From: Zelopaecilomyces penicillatus
Lineage: Eukaryota; Ascomycota; Sordariomycetes; Hypocreales; Pseudodiploosporaceae
Length of the DNA stretch: 64,000 bases
Reading direction: 5' to 3'
Assembly: GCA_005765155.1 (NCBI GenBank)
Contig: VCCP01000007.1
Location: forward strand, 1,691,501-1,755,500
The position numbers and the translations under genes are program-made. The notes below the pieces were generated by a model. It made no database searches, had not been told where the DNA came from, and saw only the letters and a list, made by a program, of their open reading frames with translations. Shown here piece after piece: positions 1 through 8,978 of the stretch. Positions within the stretch are counted from its first letter, which is position 1. The number at the start of each line of letters is the position of its first letter.

Positions 1-893
1 TTGTGACGGTTAAGGAGATGAGGGGAGGGTGACAGATTGACTACAGCGCTTATTCATAATACGGTAGCTAAGAGAGAGGGACGAGGATACTGGGTATGGT
101 AACATGGCATGTATACTTCGCAGCGCATCATGCAGCAACGCCGTTGGTGCGCTTAGTTCGATTCTTTGAGAGTTCTGCAGCCAAGTTGGGCCAGCGTCCC
201 CAACCTATGACGTCTGCAAAACCATGGACCCTCAACGGAACAGAGCGCCATTGAAGACACTCAAGCCTACACTCGCCATAACTACCGGGCGTGTCTATAA
301 CATAGCTTCACTGCCTTTCAATCAGTACAATCCCATCGTTGGCATCGAATATCTGTGCCTTTTTCCCTTTGATAGTCGGCGCCTCTCGCATAAACGCATG
401 TGGCAGGATATTCAGGCACAGAACAGCTCCAGAATGGGTCCATGGTTCCGCCCCCACTCGGTCTGGGAACTACCTAGTCTAGTCACGTGCTTCTTAGCGT
501 GACCGTGTTCTCCAGGCGGCTACCCACTCTTGGAAGGCTCCCTTCCCAGCTGCCATGCAAATTGTCAGCCTCTAAAGCGGCGATTGGCGTTGACAGCCAC
601 ATCGTTGGATCCACCAGATCGCGAACCCCCAAACAACATCCGACTTCAGCCTGACAACCAGCGCTGCACATTTCCATCAACCACCACCTCCACCGGTGGA
701 ATTCCATCAAAAGTACTAGTGCTTATGACTCCCTGAGGTTTGCGCTTTCGATTGCACCTATTTTTGAACGTCCTCCCATCCACGAATATCATCGACGTGC
801 ACGCCCACTATCCTTCCCCCCTGCGTCATCCGTTAACACCACGGCGGTTGCCGTGAACGGGCTGCTCTCTGCCATCAACAGCCTGGTTCCAGT
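1..893. other. Upstream intergenic region, no supported gene
   Basis: This is the window edge and the 5' flank of ada2. A 92-codon ATG frame at 224-502 has no recognisable domain, no hydrophobic segment and no splice partner, so I do not call it a gene. A CACGTG hexamer sits at 484-489. Nothing else stands out. Confidence 0.5.
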
Positions 894-2540
894 ATGGGTG
901 TTATAAGAAAGAAGACGGCAACGAGGGGTGGCGAGGGTGGTGTCAAATATGTTTGCGACGTTTGCTCCTCAGATATCACGTCAACGGTATGTTCTAAACC
1001 TAGGGTTGGTATAAGACATACAGCCTACATTATGCTAACGTATATATGCGCGCTATAGGTTCGCATTAGGTGTGCAGACCCAGCTTGTGCCGAATTTGAT
1101 CTGTGTGTCTCCTGCTTTGCGCAAGGCGAGTCGCGCAATGCCCACAATCCCGCAACACATGCCTTTCGGGTCATCGAACAGAACTCATTTCCTATATTCG
1201 AGCGCGAATGGGGCGCAGATGAAGAACTGTTGCTCATAGAGGGCGCAGAGATATATGGTTTGGGCTCGTGGGCGGATATAGCTGACCACATCGGCGGCTT
1301 TCGCGAAAAGGACGAGGTTCGCGATCACTACCTGTCAACATATGTTGACTCTCCCTGTTTTCCCCTTCCCAAGCGGTGCAAACCTCATGACGCCGAGCTA
1401 GCAAACGAAATCCCGCGGGAAGAGTTCCAATCACGCAAGAAACGGAGAATAGAGGAACGTAGAGAAGCCGCAAAGAATGCGCCAGCGCTGCAACCCAAAA
1501 CAAAGCCAACTGCCAGTGTTCCCAGTTGTCACGAGATTCAGGGTTACATGCCAGGTCGGTTGGAATTCGAGACGGAATACGCCAACGAAGCTGAGGAGGC
1601 TGTGCAACATATGCAGTTCGACCCCGGTGATGGATTGAACCTGCGTACTGGGGAACTAGAACCAGAGATGGAGTTGAAGTTGACTGTGATGGAGATCTAC
1701 AACTGTCGCCTGACTCAGCGTGTAGAGCGCAAGAAGGTGATATTCGAACACAACCTTCTAGAGTATAGGGAAAACACCAAGCTCGAGAAGAAACGTACGA
1801 AAGATGAGAAGGACCTGATGCAAAAGTCCAAGCCTTTCGGGCGAATCATGAACCACAAGGACTTTGAGGACTTCACGCAAGGCTTGCAGGACGAACTCAA
1901 TCTCAGGCAGGCTATTACACAGCTCCAAGAATGGCGCAGCTTGCGTATTGGAGACTTGCGAAGCGGAGAGAAGTACGAAACAGACAAGTCACAGCGGGTT
2001 CAAAAGGCAGTGCCCATGGGTTCCATGGACAGAGAGCGCTTGGCATCCAGCCAGCGCTCCAAGGCTCCCCCACCCCCAGAGCCGCCAAGCGGAGCTGCTC
2101 TCTTAATTGCGCCAGAGCTACCGCTCCGTCTAGCCCCTCCACCACATGGAGAGGTGAATGGCGAGGATGTCAAGCCTTTGCCTAATGGTCAAACCAATGG
2201 CGTCAACGGCATTAATGGTGTCAACGGTATCAATGGGCACAGCGCCGCAAGGCAGAAATATATTCCACTACCGATCTCAGGAGTCCAGCCTCTTCAATTG
2301 AGCCAGGACAATGCCCCCGACCTACACCTCCTGACACCAGAGGAGGCCAAGCTCTGCGAAGTAGTACGACTGCAGCCCAAACCGTATCTGATGATCAAGG
2401 AGCAAATCCTCAAGGAGGCGCTCAAAAGCAATGGGACACTTAAGAAGAAGCAAGCCAAGGAGATCTGCCGGTTGGATTCTCAAAAGGGTGCGAGGATATT
2501 TGACTTTTTTAGCAATGCGGGTTGGGTCGGCAAGGCGTGA
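894..2540 (+). CDS. ada2: SAGA complex transcriptional adaptor Ada2
   Basis: Ada2 is the adaptor that activates the Gcn5 histone acetyltransferase within SAGA/ADA coactivator complexes in the nucleus. There are two exons, 894-986 and 1059-2540, giving 524 residues. The 72-nt intron has a GTATGT donor and a TGCTAAC branch point. Residues 21-65 form a ZZ zinc finger (C21, C24, C36, C41, C47, C50, H60, H65). A SANT/Myb domain covers about residues 75-125 (EREWGADEELLLIEG and LGSWADIADHIGG). A SWIRM domain occupies about 455-524 at the very C-terminus. Before it lies a low-complexity linker with an Asn-Gly-Val/Ile repeat near 404-425. Domain order and length match fungal Ada2. The start at 894 was chosen because the ZZ cysteines lie upstream of the intron; an in-frame TTG at 1230 would remove the ZZ finger and part of SANT. 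Confidence 0.95.
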
Positions 2541-3221
2541 TGTCTGTTTTACTAGGGTGTATAATGTGTGTGTGTGCATGTCTTTTATTTGTAAATGTTA
2601 TCGAGGAAACGATGCGACGGGGCTCTTTGAAAAAGGGGGGAAAGGCTTGGTTGTGTTTTTTTCTTCTTCTTCTAAAGCAACCCTTGTTCATTGTCGGCGA
2701 TTGCGTAGATAGTATGGAGAACAACAGGTACTTAAGGGAAAGGGATTTGGGGGGGTTATCACGGTTCATGGCGGCGTGTTTATGTCATTGCGAATACCTC
2801 ATATCAAAGCATGATTTTTAAGCTTTTCCTACTGCGAATACGACTTGGTGTCACTGGTAACGAAGTGAGGGTGTTCGAGAGTGGTGAAGGACAATGAAAT
2901 TTCCAATATGCCTGCTGCAGGCCACGTTCTTTGCTAGGATGTGTTGTGTTGCTGGAGACTGCCATGTTGCGTGGTTAGATTTCTTGGATTTACATTGGAA
3001 GCTTTTTAGCTTCGAGAAGCATCAGTGTTTGAGGCTAGAACGGCGGCCAGCTTCCTGCCCCACCATAAACCCCCACCATGATCTCTCTCTCTCTCTCTCA
3101 AACCTCCTTGACGTTCTGCCCCACGTCTTACTCACCATCATCAACGTTTGGCCATCTACGAGTGTGAAGACTTTGAAGAAATCAAGATAGATTCGGCATA
3201 GTCAAGCACTCTAGAAACACA
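2541..3221. other. Intergenic region between ada2 and the rhodanese gene
   Basis: This holds the ada2 3' flank and the promoter of the next gene. It contains a (TC)9 tract at 3082-3099, about 120 nt before the next start codon. Pyrimidine tracts like this are common in core promoters of filamentous fungi. I see no gene. Confidence 0.5.
3082..3099. repeat. (TC)9 microsatellite
   Basis: Eighteen bases of alternating T and C in the promoter of the rhodanese-like gene. Visible directly; function unknown. Confidence 0.9.
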
Positions 3222-3714
3222 ATGACTTCAATCGCGGATATACGGTACATTTCGGCGAGGGCTCTCTCAGAGAAGATTCTCTCAGAGCAGGAATCGACAA
3301 ACCCAACCTTTGCAATCATAGATGTCCGCGACGATGGTACGTTTTCCCAGCGGGTCTTAGCTATATGCTGGCTCACTTTTTCCACCAGACTACCTAGGTG
3401 GCCACATCAAAGGTGCCACCAACTTCCCCAGCGTGCAGCTAGACGCCGCGATGCCCACGCTCGTACGCCGACTGCGGACCAAGCAGACGGTCATATTCCA
3501 CTGTGCGCTGAGCCAGCAGAGAGGGCCGAGCGCGGCGCTGAGGTATTTGCGCGAGCGGGATGGGCTGCTGAAAGCACTCGGCGAGGGGCCGGTGACGGCG
3601 GCAGGGCAGACGGTGTATGTCCTGGAAAACGGGTTTTCAGGATGGCAGCAGCGTTATGGGGAGGATGAGAGATTAACGGAGGGGTATGTCAAGGACTTGT
3701 GGACGAATTACTGA
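3222..3714 (+). CDS. Rhodanese/Cdc25-like small phosphatase (Ibp1/Ych1 type)
   Basis: A 146-residue single-domain rhodanese-fold protein. Exons are 3222-3336 and 3389-3714, with a 52-nt intron; splicing restores VRDDDYLGGHIKGA, a typical rhodanese strand-loop (CH2A region). The active-site loop is HCALSQQRGPSAA, a C-x5-R motif as in Cdc25-type phosphatases and yeast Ych1/Ibp1/Arr2. The length is the usual 130-150 residues. Known relatives are protein phosphatases or, for Arr2/Acr2, arsenate reductases. I see no arsenite pump or other arsenic gene beside it, so a phosphatase role is the safer call. The exact substrate cannot be read from the sequence. Confidence 0.88.
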
Positions 3715-3980
3715 CGGAGGAGAAGCAGATAGAGTTTGTCTCCAGCGGCAGGTCTGAATGCAATGGCTTGCAGTTTTTTTTTGTTGAGAGCATGTGATGG
3801 AGTTTTTGTTGCAGCGCAAGGTTTTTCGAGGTGTATTAAAGCATGAATGCCCCCCGGTGATCAGATGCTACGTGTGGTGGACCTTTACACAATTCTAGGT
3901 TGCCTCTTACTCCATCACAAGGTCGGGATATACCGCGATACGAACGATCAAACCACGTATATCACGGCCTTCATCAGAAG

Positions 3981-3981
3981 C

Positions 3982-4011
<30 letters not shown>
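3981..4011. repeat. (CAA)10 microsatellite directly before a start codon
   Basis: Ten CAA units plus one C run directly into the ATG at 4012. If translation began at the upstream in-frame ATG at 3847, the tract would encode ten asparagines. If it begins at 4012, the tract is an unstructured 5' leader. I favour the leader because 3847 lies only 132 bp after the preceding gene's stop codon. Confidence 0.9.
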
Positions 4012-4012
<1 letters not shown>

Positions 4013-4425
4013 TGGACGAAGACACCCTCTACCCAGACTCCGGAGTCTATGCAGAAATAACCTACACACCATGGGGCTCAAAGGAGAACCTCATAGTTTA
4101 TCTTACCCAATTTGGTGTGTTACTTTTCCTCATCATCATGGGGATAATCTGCTGTTGTTGCTGTTACTATACGCGGCATCCTGAGCCCTCTGACGAGAGG
4201 GATCTGGAGTATGAGCAGGGTGGAGGGGCGAGACAAGGCAGAGATGAATTCGGTCTTCCACGAACAGGAATTCGACTTGGTCCATTGGGGAGAAGGAATC
4301 ACAGATCATCATGGAGACTGAGCCAAATGATGCAGAGGGCACCAGTTCGGGAGGAAGTACAGGAGGAGGAGAGGCTGCAAGAAGGGATCCCTATGCAGGA
4401 TGCCCCCGTTGGGTTGCGGAGATAG
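4012..4425 (+). CDS. Small single-pass membrane protein A, unknown function
   Basis: 137 residues, no introns, no family I recognise. A short acidic N-terminus is followed by one transmembrane helix at about 27-51. That helix ends in five consecutive cysteines (C47-C51) and YY, which could be palmitoylated. The rest is a charged, Arg/Glu/Gly-rich tail that looks disordered. The predicted topology is outside N-terminus with a cytoplasmic tail, by the positive-inside rule. It is the first of four similarly organised genes on the same strand (4.0-7.5 kb). The 4012 start sits in a good context (acaacATGGac). A longer 192-residue frame from 3847, with a poly-Asn run, is possible but less likely. 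Confidence 0.6.
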
Positions 4426-4613
4426 GGGGGTGGATCTGGGTAGCGAAGGCATCCTGGGAGGATAAGTGGGATATTGACGGTGGCGTCTGGTGGATGAGCG
4501 AGAGAGAGTTTGATGCCAATATAAACTTTGCTGTGCCGTCGTCACTTGACCAGATGTGGATTCTATGGTTCTCAAGTGGCTTCGGAGTCTACCTGCAGCT
4601 TGAGACACAAACG

Positions 4614-4621
4614 TATATAAG
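4614..4621 (+). promoter_or_regulatory. TATA box of small membrane protein gene B
   Basis: TATATAAG, within ACGTATATAA, lies 272 bp before the ATG at 4886. The same ten bases recur at 6793-6802 in front of gene D. This is a canonical TATA element by sequence; use is inferred. Confidence 0.6.
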
Positions 4622-4885
4622 AGAGCCATGCTACCAACGTTTCCCAGAATCTCAACGGTCGAGTTTAGTTTCTTCCAAAGCTCGCTCGCTCGCTCACTCA
4701 TACAATACATCACATCTCCGTACTACCTCTACTTTCCACTGCCAAAAATACGTCAGGATTCCAACGAGAAACACACACAATCACACCACGCACTCCTGCA
4801 ACTCCTTTCTTTTTCTTCCTTTTTTTGCGTATCTACAATCAAGACCTCCTCCTAAAACACGCATCACAGCCCCATCATCATCATC

Positions 4886-5470
4886 ATGGCCTATCCAATG
4901 GTTTACGATGATTGTTGCACAGAATGCAGAGAATGCACTGACTGTACAGAGTGCATCGAAGAAGCCGGCCCCTTATTCGTTGGAGAGTCTGTGTCAAACC
5001 CCCCCTCGTCGGTTTCGACACAGGCTTTCCTCAGAATTGGACTGCCCATCATCATCGTCGTTGTTGTCATCTTCGTCTCGCTTATGATTTGGTGTTGTTT
5101 GCGCAGACGTAAGAATCCAGATGGCACTCCTCGCGTGGTTACTTCAGGCGAAGAGGAAGGCCGGGCAGCGGTGGCCAAGCCAGCCAAAGTCAAGCGAGCG
5201 AAGAAAACCCGAGCGGCGGTTGAGCAAGAAGAGAGCATCGATCCTATCTTGGTCAACATGATGCAACAGATTTCGAACTTGGGACGGCCTGGATATTCTT
5301 TTACTCCTCCTGAGCGTCTCTATGCTTTCGATCATCCATCTTATCACTATGACGCTCACGCTAACGCTCACCATAATGCTCACCATGGTCATTCTCACCA
5401 TAACGCTCACCATGGTCACTCTCACCATGGTCATTCTTCTCACCATGGTCATTCTTCTCACCATCATTGA
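4886..5470 (+). CDS. Small single-pass membrane protein B with CxxC head and His-rich tail
   Basis: 194 residues, intronless, not assigned to any family. The N-terminus has a regular cysteine ladder: C10, C11, C14, C17, C20 and C23, alternating with acidic and Thr residues. A transmembrane helix lies at about 49-72, followed by CC and RRRK. A basic Lys/Arg/Ala stretch follows. The C-terminal ~37 residues contain 20 histidines in NAHHGHS / HHGHSS units. The composition suggests metal coordination on both membrane faces, but that is inference. The His region arises from short tandem DNA repeats, so its length is probably variable. The gene has its own TATA box and sits 460 bp after gene A and 484 bp before gene C. 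Confidence 0.65.
   Translation: MAYPMVYDDCCTECRECTDCTECIEEAGPLFVGESVSNPPSSVSTQAFLRIGLPIIIVVVVIFVSLMIWCCLRRRKNPDGTPRVVTSGEEEGRAAVAKPAKVKRAKKTRAAVEQEESIDPILVNMMQQISNLGRPGYSFTPPERLYAFDHPSYHYDAHANAHHNAHHGHSHHNAHHGHSHHGHSSHHGHSSHHH
5350..5466 (+). repeat. Degenerate short tandem repeat encoding the His-rich tail
   Basis: Units close to CTCACCATGGTCATT and CTCACCATAACG recur through the last part of gene B and encode the NAHHGHS-like repeats. Unit copies differ by point changes and by one extra Ser codon. Confidence 0.7.
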
Positions 5471-5954
5471 GATGAACTTTGCAGACCTTGTCATCCTGTT
5501 TCATTCCAGGCACGTTGATGACTGACCGTCATCCTCACTTGCTCCTACGGGTTGGAAGGCAGTTTGTCGGAGAAAGTGTTCAGGAAGCTTAAATCAGGGT
5601 TGGAGGTGCGACTGGTGTAAGCCATACGTGGTTATCATGTGACAGAATGGTTGGTGCGTCTCCATGATTTGGCCTCTCCCAGGCGCGACAAGACTCTAAA
5701 TAATCGGAGAAAAGAAATAAGATTAGGTTCTCTCCAGATTCTGGGTTTCTCTGCCACTATATTAGAAAGATTAGATGTATCCCAAACATTCTCTTTTTTT
5801 CTTTCTTCACCACAACAATACTTCATTCAGCTTTCCAGAGTCACAATCGTTTATAACAACTGAACCATCCCAGGGTTCTTGTTATAACCACACGCTCACA
5901 CAAGTCTACTACACACGCCTCTGTCTACGGGTTTCAACCTTCAACAACGTCACG

Positions 5955-6455
5955 ATGGCAAACCAACACCTTGGCCTGATCCTCGCATGCATCTTCTGTC
6001 CGGTATCTCTCTTGCTACTTGGCAGGTTACTTTATTCATGCTACACATCGATAGAACGTAGACCAGCCGACATTGAAGAAGCCAAAGCCAAAAAAGCTGC
6101 GGTGAGAGCAACTCTTCCAAAGATTGTGGTCACTCCTCCTCCTCCTCTTCCTCCTCTCGATAAGCCACAGGACTTCAACTTCTTGACTGTTCATGACGCT
6201 CACTTCGCGCGGCCCTTCTTCACCACTCCCACTGCAACAGTGCGTCCCGAAGTCATGCGGCCAGATGTCCCGCGGCCTGATAACGTGGCATTTACCTATC
6301 AAGAGCGTCCTCCTGTCCCAGGGGAAGACCCCGTGTTTAGAGAACCTCCACCACCCCCAGAACCGGTATACATTGGCCTTGGCTACTATCAGCCTTATCC
6401 CTCCCTCAAGGAACTTGGACAAAAGACGGAGAGGTTTTGGTTTAAGAAAAAGTAA
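5955..6455 (+). CDS. Small membrane protein C, N-terminal anchor with Pro-rich tail
   Basis: 166 residues, intronless, unknown family. A hydrophobic segment at about 6-28 is the only membrane helix; being so close to the N-terminus it could be a signal anchor. It is followed by a basic/Ala helix (about 39-52), a PPPPPLPPL run, and a long Pro/Arg-rich, probably disordered tail with several PRP and PPPPP motifs and a Tyr-rich patch near the end. Pro-rich motifs suggest SH3 or WW partners, which is inference. The start context cacgATGGc is good. The 5' leader shares a short similarity with gene D, and the 3' flank shares one with gene B. Confidence 0.62.
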   Translation: MANQHLGLILACIFCPVSLLLLGRLLYSCYTSIERRPADIEEAKAKKAAVRATLPKIVVTPPPPLPPLDKPQDFNFLTVHDAHFARPFFTTPTATVRPEVMRPDVPRPDNVAFTYQERPPVPGEDPVFREPPPPPEPVYIGLGYYQPYPSLKELGQKTERFWFKKK

Positions 6456-6794
6456 AAGCTGGGGCATTGTGGGGTTCGGGGCAGCTTGGGCTGTTGGAGA
6501 TCAGTCGTCTACGCTCAAGAAAGGGGGGGAGGCACAAGATTCAATGAGGTGGTTGTCGGAGAAGAGATTTCAAGGACGTTTGGTTGTTGGAGAAATCGGG
6601 GAAGTTTAATCTGGGGGTGTGGTTTAAAGCTGGGAGGGGGCGTTATATGGATTCGAGGAGGTGGGGGTCTAGAGCTGTGACTGACTTCAGATTTTGGGTT
6701 TACCAATACTTGAAAATTTTCATATGTCAATACTATAAAATAAGATTTACAAACACAGGTTCCTCTATTATATAACCAGGTTGATTGATACACG

Positions 6795-6802
6795 TATATA
6801 AA
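6795..6802 (+). promoter_or_regulatory. TATA box of small membrane protein gene D
   Basis: TATATAAA, within ACGTATATAAA, lies 149 bp before the ATG at 6944. The core ACGTATATAA is identical to the element before gene B. Confidence 0.65.
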
Positions 6803-6943
6803 CTTGGGCTGTCCCCTACCCTTTGTCCCAACTTCCGAACCTTCAACCATCTTCTACAACACTGAACCATTCTGAGGTTTAACAAACAGCACTTACACAC
6901 TCACCCTTATACTCTCACATCTTCAACAGAGTAATACTAAATC

Positions 6944-7525
6944 ATGGCTCCCGCTGCCAAGATGATTTCTGGTATCTCTACCAGCAACATCCTCACGGCT
7001 CCATCTGCTAAAATGACTCCCGCTGTCCATGTCAGCAGCATCGTCATGGCTCCAGCCGCTCAGATTACTTCTACCATCTCTACCAGCAGTACCCTCACTG
7101 TCCCAGCAGCTCATATGGCTTCCGCTGTCTCAGTCACCAACATCCTCAAGGCTCCAGTCGCTCATATCAACTCCACCATCCCCATCAGCGACATCCTCAA
7201 CTCTCCCTCTTCTACACCAAAACACTCCTCCGGAATCGCAGGCAACAGCCACAAACATATCATCATCATCCTCATCGTCGTTACCGTTCTGTTCATCTTC
7301 ATGATGATAGCAGGCTTTGTGATCTTGGTGAGCCGTCGTCGCCGCCTTTTGCAAGCACAGCGCGAGGCGTTGGGCAGTAACCACAACAATATAATGTACC
7401 AGCACGCAAAGAAGGCCAAGACTGTGTTTACCACAAACAAGAAGCAGAAGAAGAGGCAGAATAAGCAACAGCACCCTGTGTTGCCGCTATATGTGGTGCC
7501 TCAGGTCCACAGATCTTCATGCTAA
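6944..7525 (+). CDS. Small membrane protein D with five 17-residue ectodomain repeats
   Basis: 193 residues, intronless, unknown family. Residues 2-86 are exactly five tandem 17-residue repeats, starting A/V-P-x-A at residues 2, 19, 36, 53 and 70. Each repeat is rich in Ser, Thr, Ala and Ile/Val, as in O-glycosylated stalks. A Ser/Pro/His linker follows, then a strongly hydrophobic helix at about 106-130 and RRRR at 131-134. The tail is basic (KKQKKRQNKQQ). The predicted topology is repeats outside and basic tail inside. No cleavable signal peptide is evident, so insertion would use the single helix. It is the last and most 3' of the four-gene block. Confidence 0.65.
   Translation: MAPAAKMISGISTSNILTAPSAKMTPAVHVSSIVMAPAAQITSTISTSSTLTVPAAHMASAVSVTNILKAPVAHINSTIPISDILNSPSSTPKHSSGIAGNSHKHIIIILIVVTVLFIFMMIAGFVILVSRRRRLLQAQREALGSNHNNIMYQHAKKAKTVFTTNKKQKKRQNKQQHPVLPLYVVPQVHRSSC
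6947..7201 (+). repeat. Five in-frame 51-bp tandem repeats in gene D
   Basis: 255 bp divides into five units of 51 bp. Recurring pieces are GCTCC, GCTCAT/GCTAAA and ACCAGCA.C/ATCCTCA. Units differ at many positions but never by an indel that breaks the 17-codon period. Confidence 0.8.
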
Positions 7526-8978
7526 GTATACCGCTTAAATGGAGTGGAGGGAAATTATTGAATGGGAGAAAGTTGAACGGAAAGGAAAGGGGAGTGGGCA
7601 TCGAGAGTTACGACAAGATTGGATAGGAGTTGAGCATCACCTGGGAGTTTATTGGATTGCAATTTTGGTGTTCAAAGTACGGGAAAACAGAAGGCATTAT
7701 GATGGAAATGTTTCTTGGGTTGGGGATTTTGGATTGGCCTTCTCTGGAGCTTCTTCAAGCTACTTCTCTTTTGTTCTTGGAAAACTAAACTCTCCAAAAA
7801 GAAACATATTCACAAAAACACACAGTAAAATACAATAAAAACCATAAAGTCACGTACCAAAACGTCGTAGCCACTAGATCAATATCGTATCATATAGATA
7901 GAGCGCAACACTCCAGTCAACCCCTATCTTAGATGAGCCAACTTATACTACCAAGACAGAAACGTCGAATTCACAACTCACTCTATATATCTCTCACTAA
8001 CACAAACATACAGTTACAGGGAGAAGGAATCAACATCAAACACATCTCCCCAGGCTCATGTAAATAATAGTCATTGGCATATATTCTTTCTTCTTTAAAA
8101 TCGTTAAAAAAAACAAAGTAAGTACACCATTTCCCCTGCTCTTTCCCTCATCTTCCGCAATCAAGCGGCGCTCGTTACAAACAAACAACATGTTCTCTGA
8201 TTTCTCTTCTCCTTTTCCCTCTTGCTCTCTTTCTTCCTCTTCCTCATTCATCCAATTAGTTATGCTGAGATTCAAACAATTCAATGTTCCCCACATCAGA
8301 AAACCAGAAGAACGTTGAGAAAGAGAGAACCGAAAAAAAGAAAACAAAAGAACACATCCGCTAAACCCCCATTGTTCGTAGGAGTTTCTTTTAGAATACA
8401 GAAAAAGAAGCTGGAAGATGAACAACAGCATAATAAAACGGTACACAAAAACCCAACGCACATACACATACTTTGTTGGTTGTCGTTTTTTTGTCGTAAG
8501 CATCATTAAAAAGTAACAGCATCATTTCAAACACACACACACACACATACAACGTCAACAAACCTTCCAGCCGGCAAACTCCTCACATCTGATAACAAGG
8601 CCCGCAACATACTCTCAGTCGAGAAAATGGGGAAGCGGCCCACTGTAACAGAGTCTCAAGAACACCTCGTTGGCGTAAAGGAATAATCAAAACCTAGCGC
8701 TATGCCCCAATGTCAAAATAGTAAAATTAATGACACACGCTTTGGAGGTAACACCGCTGATTTTTTCTTTTTTTCCCCAATGCGGATATCCCAGAGACAG
8801 CGAGGAATTGCGAAAGGCTGTGGAAAGACGTCGTGGAAGATGCATGACGACAAAGAGGTATCATATAAACACGCTGCATCTAGCGTGCTCCTCCAAACCC
8901 ACACAAAAAAACAAAAGAAATATTGAAACAAGAACAAGAAAAGAAGGCACATTTTATTCTCTTCTTCTTTTCTCATTC
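7526..8978. other. Convergent intergenic region, no supported gene
   Basis: This lies between the 3' ends of gene D and the next gene on the minus strand. It is AT-rich with A-tracts and CA runs (for example 8535-8547). A 99-codon ATG frame at 7539-7838 starts 14 nt after gene D's stop codon and looks like 3' UTR. Nothing else is supportable. Confidence 0.5.

Noticed and set aside
1230..2540. Short form of Ada2 starting at a TTG
   Set aside because: It would lose the ZZ finger; a clean intron joins the frame to the upstream ATG exon.
3222..3714. Naming the rhodanese gene an arsenate reductase (ACR2)
   Set aside because: The HCx5R loop fits both activities, and no arsenic gene is adjacent.
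4311..5087. 258-codon frame overlapping genes A and B
   Set aside because: It runs through A's end, B's promoter and B's start in another frame. It has no domain and no hydrophobic pattern; B has its own TATA box inside it.
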